The notes below the pieces were generated by a model. That model had not been told where the DNA came from, ran no database searches, and worked only from the letters and a program-made list of their open reading frames with translations. From assembly GCA_903895255.1 (NCBI GenBank), contig CAITTG010000093.1, positions 1 through 62,071 on the forward strand: a DNA stretch of 62,071 nucleotides. The letters run 5' to 3'. This document shows positions 52,595-60,931 of this stretch, piece by piece. This DNA is from an uncultured Verrucomicrobia subdivision 3 bacterium (GTDB lineage Bacteria; Verrucomicrobiota; Verrucomicrobiia; Limisphaerales; UBA11358). Within the stretch, counting starts at the first letter, position 1; every line of letters starts with the position of its first letter. Both the position numbers and the translations under genes were made by a program.

Positions 52595-53422
52595 TTAAAT
52601 ATTCTGGGCGTAGGCGATGAATTTGCGGTACTCGGTCAGAATGGTTTGCAGGGCGAGCACGAAGGCGCAGACTTTGAGATATTCCGGCGGCGTGTGCGGC
52701 GTTTCCAGAATCAGCTCAAACGGCTGCGGCCGGGAGCGCGGGGGCGCGCTGAGGACCCCGTCATAGCAATCCCGGATCACTCCGTTGCGGGCGTTAAACC
52801 CATCAATCACCGAGCGCCGGTCGCGGGGGAGAAACTTCTCCGCCGCCTGCAAGACGGGTTCGATGAGATGCCGCGTAAGGGTGGCCCCGCGGACAAAGCC
52901 ATAAAAGCCGTCGCTGGTATCGTCCGTATGGAGCGAAATCAGGCCCTGAAACGAGCGCGAGGTCAGTTCCGCCTGCAACAGGCCCACTTCCGGCTCCGCC
53001 GAATTCCGCCAAAATTCCCGGTTCAAATCCCGGCCGTTCCGGTTGTGGCGCGTGCCATCCTCAAATCCCGTGGGATTGCAGACCGGATACAGCGAGAGAT
53101 AATAGCCAGCGGCCAGTTCGGGTTTGGCCTCGAGCAACTTGATGAATTGCACCAGCGCGTGGCACCCCTCGCGCTCATCGCCGTGCACCCCGGCGAAAAT
53201 CCCCAGGCGAATCGGCGTGTCGCCGCCCTTGGGCCCCACGAACAAATAGCGGGGCAGGGTATAACTCTCCCCGCCGGCGGTGAACCGTGCCTCGTGGTTC
53301 ACCACCAGGTTGGTGGACTGGCCGGCCAGGGCGTCGAGCGGGGCCAGCAAATCGGCCAGGGAATGCCGGTGCGGCAGGGCAACCGTCCGGGGTTGGGCTT
53401 GGGCTAAGAGTGTGGTGGGCAT
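52595..53422 (-). CDS. M14-type zinc carboxypeptidase / aspartoacylase-like protein
   Basis: 275 aa. Zinc site GVHGDEREG (H-x2-E) near residue 77, then CNPTGFEDGTRHNRNGRDLNREFW with the substrate Arg/Asn, SLHTDD supplying the third zinc ligand, and LILETPH with the catalytic-type Glu. This is the succinylglutamate desuccinylase/aspartoacylase branch of M14 metallopeptidases. ATG 53422 lies four bases after the sulfate-binding protein stop, so it is probably translated from the same message. The substrate is unknown. Confidence 0.82.
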   Translation of the reverse strand: MPTTLLAQAQPRTVALPHRHSLADLLAPLDALAGQSTNLVVNHEARFTAGGESYTLPRYLFVGPKGGDTPIRLGIFAGVHGDEREGCHALVQFIKLLEAKPELAAGYYLSLYPVCNPTGFEDGTRHNRNGRDLNREFWRNSAEPEVGLLQAELTSRSFQGLISLHTDDTSDGFYGFVRGATLTRHLIEPVLQAAEKFLPRDRRSVIDGFNARNGVIRDCYDGVLSAPPRSRPQPFELILETPHTPPEYLKVCAFVLALQTILTEYRKFIAYAQNI

Positions 53423-53426
53423 GGGA

Positions 53427-54437
53427 TTATTGGGGTTGAAAGATTTGGTCGAAAACACCGCCATCGGCAAAATGGGTGGCTTGGGCCTTTTGCCAGCCGC
53501 CAAATACCTCGTCCACGGTCTGCAGGCGGAGCGGCGGAAACTGGCTGGCGAACTTGGCGGCGACTTGCGGATCGCGCGGGCGGTAGTAGTTCCGGCCGGC
53601 GATGTTCTGGCCCTCGTCGGAATACAGGTATTCGAGATAGGCCTGGGCCACTTCGGTGGTTTTGTGCTTGCGGGCGTTCTTGTCCAGCAAGGCCACCGGC
53701 GGCTCGGCCAGGATGCTCAGGGAGGGCGTGACAATTTCATACTTGTCCGCGCCAAATTGTTTAAGGGCCAGATGCGCCTCGTTTTCCCAGGTCAACAGCA
53801 CGTCGCCAATTTCGCGTTCCACGAAGGTGGTGGTCGCGCCGCGCGCGCCGGAGTCCAGCACCGGCACATTTTTGTATAACTTGGTGATAAAGGCCCGCGC
53901 CTGCGCATCGTCCTGGCCGTTCTTATCCAGCGCATACGCATACGCCGCCAAGTAAGCCCAGCGCGCGCCGCCGGAGGTTTTGGGATTGGGCGTCACCACG
54001 ATGGTCCCGGGCTTCACCACGTCGTCCCAGTCCTGGATGTGCTTGGGATTGCCCTTGCGCACCAGGAAGACGATGGTGGAGGTGTAAGGTGTGCTGTTGT
54101 GGGCCAGCCGCTGCTGCCAGTTCGCCGGCAGGAGGCCGCCCTGCTGGGCGATGGCATCAATGTCATAGGCCAAAGCCAGCGTCACCACGTCGCCCGGGAG
54201 ACCGTTGATCACCGACTGCGCCTGCTTGCCCGAGCCGCCGTGCGACTGGGAAACGGTCACGTCATCCCCGGTTTTGGCTTTCCAGTATTTGGCAAATGCC
54301 GCGTTGTATTCCGTGTAGAATTCCCGGGTGGGATCATAGGAAACATTCAACAGCTTGATTTCCTTCGCGAACGCGCCGGAGGTGGCCAGCACCAGCAATA
54401 GCACGCTCACCGCGCCGCATATTAATTTGGTTTTCAT
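53427..54437 (-). CDS. sbp: Sulfate ABC transporter substrate-binding protein
   Basis: 336 aa. Signal peptide 1-24 (ending AFA). The Sbp/CysP pattern is clear: [65 protein letters not shown] and [28 protein letters not shown]. It binds sulfate or thiosulfate in the periplasm. It lies 29 bases after a porin gene. The usual permease and ATPase genes (cysT, cysW, cysA) are not downstream; a peptidase-like gene is there instead. Regulation by the Rrf2-type protein at 56050 is likely. Confidence 0.93.
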   Translation of the reverse strand: MKTKLICGAVSVLLLVLATSGAFAKEIKLLNVSYDPTREFYTEYNAAFAKYWKAKTGDDVTVSQSHGGSGKQAQSVINGLPGDVVTLALAYDIDAIAQQGGLLPANWQQRLAHNSTPYTSTIVFLVRKGNPKHIQDWDDVVKPGTIVVTPNPKTSGGARWAYLAAYAYALDKNGQDDAQARAFITKLYKNVPVLDSGARGATTTFVEREIGDVLLTWENEAHLALKQFGADKYEIVTPSLSILAEPPVALLDKNARKHKTTEVAQAYLEYLYSDEGQNIAGRNYYRPRDPQVAAKFASQFPPLRLQTVDEVFGGWQKAQATHFADGGVFDQIFQPQ

Positions 54438-54466
54438 CAGGGCAATTTGGTTCAAGGGGTGTTTCA

Positions 54467-55927
54467 TTAAAAGGACAGTTGGAGGCGGGTGAAGAACACT
54501 TGTTCGGGGTGGTCGCTCACGCTGCCGGGGGGAGTCGTGGCGGAGCCGTTGTTGCCCCCGGTGAAGGTGGTGTAGGAATAGCTGGCGTTCGCCCGGATAT
54601 TGCGGTTGAGAAACCAGTTCAAGCCCACGGCCCAGGACTGCGCCCCGGAGGCGGAAAGGTTGGGATTGGAAAAATACGGGAAGGCCGCCTGGTCGATGTT
54701 CAACTCCGCATAGCGGCCGACCACCTGGAAGGCGCCCCAGTGACCGTTGCGGGGGTCAAAGTCGTGTTTTGGGGTCACGCCGTTGTAGGAGGCGTCCTCC
54801 CCGGTGAGCACCCAGCCGCCGTTGATTTCCCACGCCGTGTTTTGCAGCGAGGCCTGGTGGGCTTCCACGGTGTTCGCCGTGTGGACCCCCTGGTCCGAGA
54901 TCACATACTCGCCCATCAAGCTGGCGGGGCCATAATACCAATAGCTCTGGGGCGACAACCGCCAGTGCGTGTCGTCCGCCACCACGGAGCCGCGGACCGG
55001 GTTGTAGGCGAAGAACTGCTGCTGGCCGTCGGTGGTGAAGCCGGGCAGGGTGCCGCCGGTGGTATTGGGCAGGCCGAGGGTGTTCGTGATGGAAGACTGG
55101 CCCCAACTGCCGGACAGGCCCACGCCCAGTTTTTGCAGGATGGGGGTGGTGCTCTTTTTGAACGGCAGCACAAACACCCGGCCGTCAAATTCGCGGTTGT
55201 CCTGATAGGTATAATTGCTCGTGTTGCGCCCATCGCCCACGCCGTTGAACACCCCCGTGGCGTAGCTGACCTGGCCGCCCAGCAGATCGCCGTGCAGCAT
55301 CACGCCCAAATCGCGATTCGGCACGAGGTCGGTGACCAGGGAGCGTTCGTTGAAGCTGGTGTTCACATCGGCCTGCAATTGTTCCAGGCCGATGGGCGCT
55401 TTGAATTTACCGGCCTGGAGTTGCAGTTCCGGGGTGTAACGATAATTCATGTAGGCGTCGTAAATCGTCGGGGTCGGCGTGGAGCTGGTGGCTCCGGGCG
55501 CGGCATTGCCGAAATCCGGCACGAACATGAAATCAAAGTCCCGCGCCACGGTGCCGGACATGATCGGCCGGGCGCGCCGCAGGATGAAGCCCGTGCTGCC
55601 GGGTACATGATCGTCGTTCTCAAATGTCCGCGTGTCCAATTGCAACACCCCGTGCAGGGAGAGCGAGTAATTGGTGTCCGCCGAGCTCATGGTGAAGCCA
55701 TTGGCCCCGATGGTGATTTTCGGCAGGGTGGCGTCTTTTTCCGTGGTCGCCTGGTCCTCCAGCTCGTGCTGGCGTTCCAGAATGCGGATCTTTTGGTCGA
55801 GTTCCTGCACTTGCTCCTTCAAGGCGGCGATATCGGCCGCGTCGTCAGCCAGCAAGGGCAGGGTGGCGGGCACGCCCAATACCGCCGCCAGGATCCAGGG
55901 ATTTAAAATAGTCCGGTTTTTGATCAT
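54467..55927 (-). CDS. OprP/OprO-like anion-selective porin
   Basis: 486 aa. Signal peptide about 1-27, a short coiled coil ([26 protein letters not shown], about 30-56), then a beta-barrel with [73 protein letters not shown] and a terminal Phe (FFTRLQLSF). It matches the Porin_O_P family known from phosphate uptake. Next to a sulfate-binding protein it may admit sulfate. ATG 55927 was chosen over an upstream ATG because it begins the signal peptide. Confidence 0.9.
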   Translation of the reverse strand: MIKNRTILNPWILAAVLGVPATLPLLADDAADIAALKEQVQELDQKIRILERQHELEDQATTEKDATLPKITIGANGFTMSSADTNYSLSLHGVLQLDTRTFENDDHVPGSTGFILRRARPIMSGTVARDFDFMFVPDFGNAAPGATSSTPTPTIYDAYMNYRYTPELQLQAGKFKAPIGLEQLQADVNTSFNERSLVTDLVPNRDLGVMLHGDLLGGQVSYATGVFNGVGDGRNTSNYTYQDNREFDGRVFVLPFKKSTTPILQKLGVGLSGSWGQSSITNTLGLPNTTGGTLPGFTTDGQQQFFAYNPVRGSVVADDTHWRLSPQSYWYYGPASLMGEYVISDQGVHTANTVEAHQASLQNTAWEINGGWVLTGEDASYNGVTPKHDFDPRNGHWGAFQVVGRYAELNIDQAAFPYFSNPNLSASGAQSWAVGLNWFLNRNIRANASYSYTTFTGGNNGSATTPPGSVSDHPEQVFFTRLQLSF

Positions 55928-55984
55928 ATTTGCGCGGCCGCCGGTGGTCCGGTTGGCCATTTTCTCGTTCAACGTTATAAATAC

Positions 55985-56001
55985 ACGACTTACTATGTCG
56001 T
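55985..56001. promoter_or_regulatory. Possible operator upstream of the porin/sbp operon
   Basis: ACGAC (55985-55989) and GTCGT (55997-56001) form a dyad with a seven-base centre, 58 bases before the porin start and in an A+T-rich promoter-like stretch. It may be a binding site for the Rrf2-type regulator encoded just upstream. This is inferred from position and symmetry only. Confidence 0.4.
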
Positions 56002-56049
56002 TATTATCGGCGAAGGGACGGTTAAGTCAACGTCTATTTTTAGGAAAAA

Positions 56050-56514
56050 TTAAATGCCCTCGCCTTCGGTGAAACCGCTGGCGGTGACTTCGAGCCGGCT
56101 GACGGGGAGAATTTTGGCCACATCGCCCAGGGTGGAGCGGTCCATGATGCCGGCCACGTAATTTCGGGCATCCAGAAACACCCGGCGGAACCGGCAGACG
56201 GATTCCTGGCTGCACCGGCTGTAACCGGTGACGGACACGCAATCGATCGGGGCGAGGATGCCGTCGAAGTGGCGGACGACCTCGCCCATGGTGATTTTGA
56301 GGGGGTTTTTGGCGAGGATATAGCCGCCCCGAATGCCGGCGGTGCTGCTTACCCAGCCTTGGGCCTTCAAATCCAGCATGATTTGTTCGAGAAAGCGCTT
56401 GGGCACGTCATTGCGGCGGGCCAGTTCCCGGATGGGGATGGGCTGGCCGCCATAATTATCCACGAGCGTGAACAATGCCCGCAGAGCGTAATCGGTTTTT
56501 TTGGAGACCCGCAT
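56050..56514 (-). CDS. Rrf2-family transcriptional regulator
   Basis: 154 aa. Winged helix starting MRVSKKTDYALRALFTLVDNYGG, with IRELARRNDVPKRFLEQIMLDLKAQGWVSSTAGIRGGYILAKNP as recognition helix and wing. Three cysteines (about residues 92-107: CVSVTGYSRCSQESVC) could hold an Fe-S cluster as in IscR, although Rrf2 sulfur regulators such as CymR lack one. It precedes the porin and sulfate-binding genes on the same strand, so it probably controls sulfur uptake. Confidence 0.9.
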   Translation of the reverse strand: MRVSKKTDYALRALFTLVDNYGGQPIPIRELARRNDVPKRFLEQIMLDLKAQGWVSSTAGIRGGYILAKNPLKITMGEVVRHFDGILAPIDCVSVTGYSRCSQESVCRFRRVFLDARNYVAGIMDRSTLGDVAKILPVSRLEVTASGFTEGEGI

Positions 56515-56601
56515 TTAAAAACACGATAGTGGCGAAGGATATTATGTCAAACAATCTCTGGATACTTGGAGGCCAATTGACGGGGAAGGTGTTCCATTTA
56601 T

Positions 56602-56697
56602 CGCGCAGAGGCGCAGAGGGCGCAGAGAATTGCCAATTAACCACGAGTTTTAAGCTTCGGCTGGTTCTCCACTCTGCGCTCTCTGTGCCTCTGCGCG
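56602..56697. repeat. GxxExxY-associated hairpin element, copy H1
   Basis: Arms starting CGCGCAGAGGCGCAGAG and ending CTCTGTGCCTCTGCGCG form a long imperfect hairpin with core sequence AAGCTTAAAA on the minus strand. It abuts the 3' end of the GxxExxY gene at 56706. Its inverse is almost identical over its whole length to the element at 61822-61918. Confidence 0.85.
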
Positions 56698-56705
56698 AGC
56701 CGGTT

Positions 56706-57116
56706 TTATTCCTTTTCGCTGCGCGGGTCGGGTTCCTCCGGCAGTCCATTGGCAATCCGGGTAATGCCGTCTTTGAGGCGCTCCAAGCCAAAGTTCAAGA
56801 CCAGTCCCAACGGTAATTTGGCCAGCACCAGGTGGGTGCGCAATTGTTTGGGGTGGAGCGGGTGGTTTTTCTCCACGGATTTGAGCTCCACAATCACCGC
56901 TTCCTCCACTAGCAAGTCCATCCGAAATCCCTCCTCGAATTTGAGCCCGTCATACTCGACTGGCACCGGCACCTGCCGGCGAACGCGCAGGCCGCGTTTC
57001 CTCAATTCATGCGCCAGCACCACTTCGTAAACGGTTTCCAACAACCCCGGCCCTAACTGCTGGTGGATGTGATAGGCGGCATCCACGATTTGGGCGGTGA
57101 CGTCATTAAGGCGCAT
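56706..57116 (-). CDS. GxxExxY family protein (PD-(D/E)XK nuclease-like)
   Basis: 136 aa. Name-giving motif at residues 24-30 (GLLETVY); PD-(D/E)XK-type residues Asp67, Glu77 and Lys79 in RMDLLVEEAVIVELK; conserved C-terminal block LNFGLERLKDGITRI. The start is preceded by ATCATTTTTTATTT with no Shine-Dalgarno site and then directly by an arm of the hairpin repeat. Family members occur in many copies in some genomes, and the biological role is unknown to me. Both sides carry the hairpin element, and truncated relatives are at 57194 and 61933, so the gene and repeat probably spread as a unit. Confidence 0.9.
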   Translation of the reverse strand: MRLNDVTAQIVDAAYHIHQQLGPGLLETVYEVVLAHELRKRGLRVRRQVPVPVEYDGLKFEEGFRMDLLVEEAVIVELKSVEKNHPLHPKQLRTHLVLAKLPLGLVLNFGLERLKDGITRIANGLPEEPDPRSEKE

Positions 57117-57130
57117 AAATAAAAAATGAT

Positions 57131-57190
57131 CGCGCAGAGGCGCAGAGGGCGCAGAGAATTTCCAATCAAACCATCGTTTTAAGTTTTGAC
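57131..57190. repeat. Half hairpin element at the GxxExxY 5' side
   Basis: CGCGCAGAGGCGCAGAGGGC and the following AATT and central CGTTTTAAGTTTTG correspond to one arm plus core of the ~97-base hairpin. The other arm is missing and is replaced by the GxxExxY remnant at 57194-57238. Confidence 0.7.
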
Positions 57191-57193
57191 CGA

Positions 57194-57238
57194 TTAAGCG
57201 GCATCCAGGGCTTGGGCGCTGATGTCATTGATGGGCAT
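57194..57238 (-). pseudogene. Remnant of a GxxExxY gene (first 14 codons)
   Basis: ATG at 57238 opens a 14-codon frame MPINDISAQALDAA that aligns with the first 14 residues of the intact gene (MRLNDVTAQIVDAA), then runs into a stop where hairpin sequence begins. The segment before the ATG (ATCATTTTCCGTTT) also matches the 5' flank of the intact copy. It is a non-coding deletion derivative. Confidence 0.8.
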
Positions 57239-57252
57239 AAACGGAAAATGAT

Positions 57253-57349
57253 CGCGCAGAGGCGCAGAGAGCGCAGAGGGGAGAGCTAATCAAAGATTAA
57301 GATTATCTTTTAAATCAAAAATTCTCTGCGCTCTCTGCGGCTCTGCGCG
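57253..57349. repeat. GxxExxY-associated hairpin element, copy H2
   Basis: 97 bases with arms CGCGCAGAGGCGCAGAG and CTCTGCGGCTCTGCGCG and an A+T-rich centre. It ends ten bases from the stop codon of pilT and could act as a bidirectional terminator there. Confidence 0.85.
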
Positions 57350-57358
57350 CACCGCCCT

Positions 57359-58447
57359 TTACCCGACGATGCGGCCGCCTTCGTTGAGGAAGATGCCTTT
57401 GAAGTTCATCTCCAGGGCCTGCGGGTTGGAGGCTTTCGCGAGGGCTTCCTTCTCGGAGACTTTCCCGGCTTTCACCAAGTTAAAGAGGCATTGGTTGAAG
57501 GAAATCATGCCGTCGTCCACGCCGGTTTCAATGGCCATGGTGAGTTTGTCCAGCCGGTTTTCCTCGATCAATTTGCGCACCAACGGCGAGTTGATCATGA
57601 TTTCCAGGGCGGGCACCATCTTGCCGTTGAGCGAGGGCACCATGCGCTGGCAGATCACCGCCCGGAGGGTGCCGGCCAGCTGGCGGCGGACCTGCTCGCG
57701 CTCATCCGCTTTGAAGAAATCCAGAATGCGGGTGATGGACTGCGCCGCGGTGGTGGTGTGGAGCGTGGAGATGACCAAATGGCCCGTGTCCGCCGCGCTC
57801 ATGGCCGCGCCGAAGCTGATGTCGTCGCGCATTTCCCCGACCATGATGATGTCCGGATCCTGCCGCAACACATGTTTGAGGGCGTGGTGAAAGGACTGGG
57901 TGTCCAGCCCCACCTCGCGCTGCTCGATCACGGATTGATTGTCCTCGAAGACAAATTCAATGGGGTCCTCCAGCGTGATGATGTGCTTTTTGAAGTTGTT
58001 GTTCACGTGCTCGAGCATCGCCGCCAGGGTGGTGGATTTGCCGGAGCCGGTGGAGCCGGCCACCAGGATGATGCCGCGGTGTTCCTCGGCCACCTTTTTG
58101 ATCTGCTCCAGCAGGCCGAGCTGCTCGAAGCTGGGGACGGTGGAGCGCACATGGCGCATGGCGAAACACCACTGGCCGCGCTGCTGAAAGAGATTCGTGC
58201 GGAACCGGCCGATCTCGGGCACGTAATACGAAAAATCCACCTCGCGCTCCTCATCCAGGCGTTTCTTCAAATGCACCGGCGTAATGGTTTCCACCACTTT
58301 GTTCATCCACTCAATGGTGGGGTAGGGGCACTCCACGGCGATGAGCTCGCGGCTGATGCGGAAAATCACCGGCGTGCCGGTTTTAATATGTATATCCGAC
58401 GCGCCGCCCTCGACGGCGATTTTCAAAATGCGATGAAATAGTTCCAT
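57359..58447 (-). CDS. pilT: PilT-type twitching motility ATPase
   Basis: 362 aa. Cytoplasmic hexameric ATPase retracting type IV pili. N-terminal PAS-like domain, then Walker A GSTGSGKST (131-139), Asp box with Glu160-Asp161-Pro, Walker B DIIMVGEMRD (199-208) and His box HLVISTLHTT (223-232). The C-terminal part extends beyond the standard AIRNLIRE motif with MINSPLVRKLIEENRLDKL, as in PilT/PilU subgroups. No other pilus genes are in the window. The hairpin element H2 directly follows its stop. Confidence 0.92.
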   Translation of the reverse strand: MELFHRILKIAVEGGASDIHIKTGTPVIFRISRELIAVECPYPTIEWMNKVVETITPVHLKKRLDEEREVDFSYYVPEIGRFRTNLFQQRGQWCFAMRHVRSTVPSFEQLGLLEQIKKVAEEHRGIILVAGSTGSGKSTTLAAMLEHVNNNFKKHIITLEDPIEFVFEDNQSVIEQREVGLDTQSFHHALKHVLRQDPDIIMVGEMRDDISFGAAMSAADTGHLVISTLHTTTAAQSITRILDFFKADEREQVRRQLAGTLRAVICQRMVPSLNGKMVPALEIMINSPLVRKLIEENRLDKLTMAIETGVDDGMISFNQCLFNLVKAGKVSEKEALAKASNPQALEMNFKGIFLNEGGRIVG

Positions 58448-58744
58448 GCCAGTAAAATACCAAAACCCCGCCGCCGCGCCACCGGGAAAATTGCCCCGTC
58501 GAAGCAGCGTTTTTTACCGCAAAGCACACCCGGAGCGCAGCGAGGGAAAGGCGCAACACCTGCCAGCCTCCCGGGAATAATCAAACTTCAAACGCCAAAC
58601 TTCAGGGAAAATTCAATATTCAAGGTGGCACCCGGGTGCCGAGCATCCAGCCACTCGGGACGGTTCGAGGTTGGGCGGGTTTCCGGCCGATCATCCCGGG
58701 GGAAGCGGTGTTATTGGGCAACTCGTCACCCCGTTTCCACCCGA

Positions 58745-60664
58745 TCAGGGGCTGCGGTTTGGGCTGGCGGCGGACGGTGGCGGGGGATCGTGCCAGGGTT
58801 GATGCTGCTGATAACGGGCCAGCAACTCCTGATTCCGCGCGAGCAGGGCGGATTCACCCAGCCGCGCGGCGTTGGTGCAGGCTTGTTGCGCGGTGGCGAT
58901 CGCCTGGTCAAACCGCCCGGCCTCGGCATAGGCGGCGGCGAGGGTGCCGAGGTCAATGGTCTTGTGGTAGCCATCCAGCCGGCAGGCTTTTTCCGCGAGC
59001 TCCACGGCCCGGGGACCGTCCCGCAGGGCGGGGTCCGGATTGGTGGCCAGCGACCAGGCCAGGTTGTTTAGCAAATCCGGGCTGTCGGGCTGGAGGGTCA
59101 GGGCGGTTTGCCAATGGTCGAGGCCGGCTTTGGCCTGGCCCAGTTGGGGCAGGATCAAGCCGAGGTTTTCGTGGGCGGAAAACAGGCCGGGGCGCAAGGC
59201 CAGCGCCTGGAACGTGTCATCGGCCGCCTCGGCCCAGCGTTTTTGTTGCAGCAGCAAACGCCCGCTTTTTAGGAAATTATCGGGGTCCTGGGGGTTTAGC
59301 GATTCGGCGCGGCGATAATGGGCCAGCGCCTCGTCCGGCTGGCCGGCGTGTTCCAGGCCCACGGCCAGGCCGCCTTCCGCCCCAGGATTGGGCGGGGTCA
59401 CGGCGATGGCATGGGCAAAGAGGCTGACCGTGTCCCGCCAGTATTGGATTTGCACACTGGTCAGGCCGAGCAACGTCACCAGCAGGACGGCGATGAGCGC
59501 CACCAGCAGCCGGCCCGGTCCGGCGAGGGCCGGGCGCGCGGTGTCCGTCTGCCGGAGCATCCTGGTAGCGGGGATGGACCAGACCAGGGCGACGACGGGG
59601 CCGATCAGGGTGAGGTAGGTGTAACGGTCCGCCATGGCGGCCTCGCCGATTTGCACCAGGCCGATGATGGGGACGGACGTGAGGAGGTACCAGAACCACC
59701 CGACGGCGAGCCAGGGCCGCCGCGGGGCCTGGCGCAGGCAGAACCACGTGACGCCGGCGAGGGCGACGGCGAGCAACCCGGTTTGCCCCCAGTCGTCAAT
59801 CCGCACATAGGGATAATCGACCGCGAGGTTTACCGGCCAAACCAGTTTGCCGAGGTAGCGCCAGTAATTGGTGATGGCGTTGGCGAGGCGGTAATGCCAG
59901 GCGAGCTGGCTGAGGGAAACCACCGCGCCGGCCTGTTTTTGGACGATGAAGGCCAGCCCGGAGAAAGCGGCGGCGAGGGCGAAAAAGGGGAGTTTTTCCC
60001 GGAGCAACCGGGCGAGCGGGAGCGGGCCGGCGGGAGCCGGGGGCGAACCACGCTGCAACGGCCAGAAATCCAGCAATAACAGGACCAGGGGGAGGCTCAC
60101 CAGCATGGGTTTGCTCATCAAGCCCAGGGCCATCGCCAGCAGGCTCAGGCCGTAAAACCTCCGGGACCGGGAGCGGTTGATGCCCAGCGTTTGCACGTAC
60201 CGTGTGTAGGCCAGCAAGGCCAGCAGAAAGAAAAAACCACTGAGCACGTCTTTGCGCTCGGTGATCCAGGCCACGGATTCCACCCGCAACGGATGCCAGG
60301 CAAAGAGCGCGGCCACCAGGGCGCTGCGCCATTCCGATTGGGTCAGCGCGCGCCAGAGCAGGAACAACAGCACCGCATTGGCCGTGTGGAACAGGAGGTT
60401 GACGAGGTGTTCGGCGGGCGGATTGGTGCCGAATAGTTGGTGATCCACCTCGAAACTCAGCGTGGTGACCGGATGCCAGTTGGCGAGGATCACGCCGGAA
60501 AAGGCGCGGGCAATACTGGCGAGACTGGTGCCATTTTGAATTTCCGGAGCATCAAGCAGAAAGAGGGGGTCATCGTAATAAACCAGGCCGAAGTGCGCCA
60601 CAGGCCAGTAGAGGCCGAGCGTGACCCCGGCCAGCAGCAGACCCAGAATAATCGCGCGGCGCAT
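58745..60664 (-). CDS. TMTC-like membrane protein with C-terminal TPR repeats
   Basis: 639 aa. About 11 membrane helices over residues 5-430. The first periplasmic loop has YYDDPLFLLDAPEIQNGTSLASIARAFSG and WHPVTTLSFEVDHQLFG, and later come WHPLRVESVAWITERKDVLSGFFFLLALLAY and LMSKPMLVSLPLVLLLLDFWPL. These features are shared with TMTC/GT-C-type O-mannosyltransferase relatives. The C-terminal third is tetratricopeptide repeats. The acidic DD pair in loop 1 is the usual GT-C metal/donor site. It may glycosylate exported proteins; this is inference. ATG 60664 was chosen over an upstream start lacking homology. Confidence 0.82.
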   Translation of the reverse strand: MRRAIILGLLLAGVTLGLYWPVAHFGLVYYDDPLFLLDAPEIQNGTSLASIARAFSGVILANWHPVTTLSFEVDHQLFGTNPPAEHLVNLLFHTANAVLLFLLWRALTQSEWRSALVAALFAWHPLRVESVAWITERKDVLSGFFFLLALLAYTRYVQTLGINRSRSRRFYGLSLLAMALGLMSKPMLVSLPLVLLLLDFWPLQRGSPPAPAGPLPLARLLREKLPFFALAAAFSGLAFIVQKQAGAVVSLSQLAWHYRLANAITNYWRYLGKLVWPVNLAVDYPYVRIDDWGQTGLLAVALAGVTWFCLRQAPRRPWLAVGWFWYLLTSVPIIGLVQIGEAAMADRYTYLTLIGPVVALVWSIPATRMLRQTDTARPALAGPGRLLVALIAVLLVTLLGLTSVQIQYWRDTVSLFAHAIAVTPPNPGAEGGLAVGLEHAGQPDEALAHYRRAESLNPQDPDNFLKSGRLLLQQKRWAEAADDTFQALALRPGLFSAHENLGLILPQLGQAKAGLDHWQTALTLQPDSPDLLNNLAWSLATNPDPALRDGPRAVELAEKACRLDGYHKTIDLGTLAAAYAEAGRFDQAIATAQQACTNAARLGESALLARNQELLARYQQHQPWHDPPPPSAASPNRSP

Positions 60665-60744
60665 GAACTGAAATTCAGGCTCAAGCCGGCGGGAAACACA
60701 ATAAAAAATTGGCGGCGCCACCGGGGAAAACGCCAAAACCCGGA

Positions 60745-60872
60745 TTTAACGCAAAGGCGCTGGTTTTAACGCAAAGGCGCAGAGACGCAAAGTTAAGCCC
60801 AATTCATTTTAAGCATTGGCTTGCCCCCTCCCCAGTCTTTGCGCCTCTGCGCCTCTGCGCCTTTGCGTTAAA
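60745..60872. repeat. Related hairpin element with TTAACGCAAAGGCGC arms
   Basis: The left side has two direct copies of TTAACGCAAAGGCGC (60746-60760 and 60766-60780); the right side (60837-60872) is their inverse, CTTTGCGCCTCTGCG and GCGCCTTTGCGTTAA. The centre read on the minus strand contains AGCCAATGCTTAAAA, close to AGCCAAAGCTTAAAA in the element at 61822. It is probably a diverged member of the same repeat family without a gene, lying in the promoter region between the TMTC-like gene and mtnP. Confidence 0.7.
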
Positions 60873-60931
60873 TCCCCCGCGGTGGCAGTTAAAGGTTGGA
60901 TTTTCGGGAAGGCGTGCGTTATAAAAGCCGC

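Noticed and set aside
52571..53407. 278-codon plus-strand frame
   Set aside because: Antisense to the M14-type peptidase gene, which has intact zinc and substrate motifs.
54479..55906. 475-codon open frame on the plus strand
   Set aside because: It is antisense to the porin gene, whose signal peptide, barrel pattern and terminal Phe are clear. High G+C leaves long open antisense frames.
56602..57349. CRISPR-like array of repeats
   Set aside because: The repeats are long inverted hairpins of unequal spacing with gene fragments between them, not short direct repeats with unique spacers, and no cas genes are present.
57491..58441. 316-codon plus-strand frame
   Set aside because: Antisense shadow of pilT, which has all ATPase motifs.
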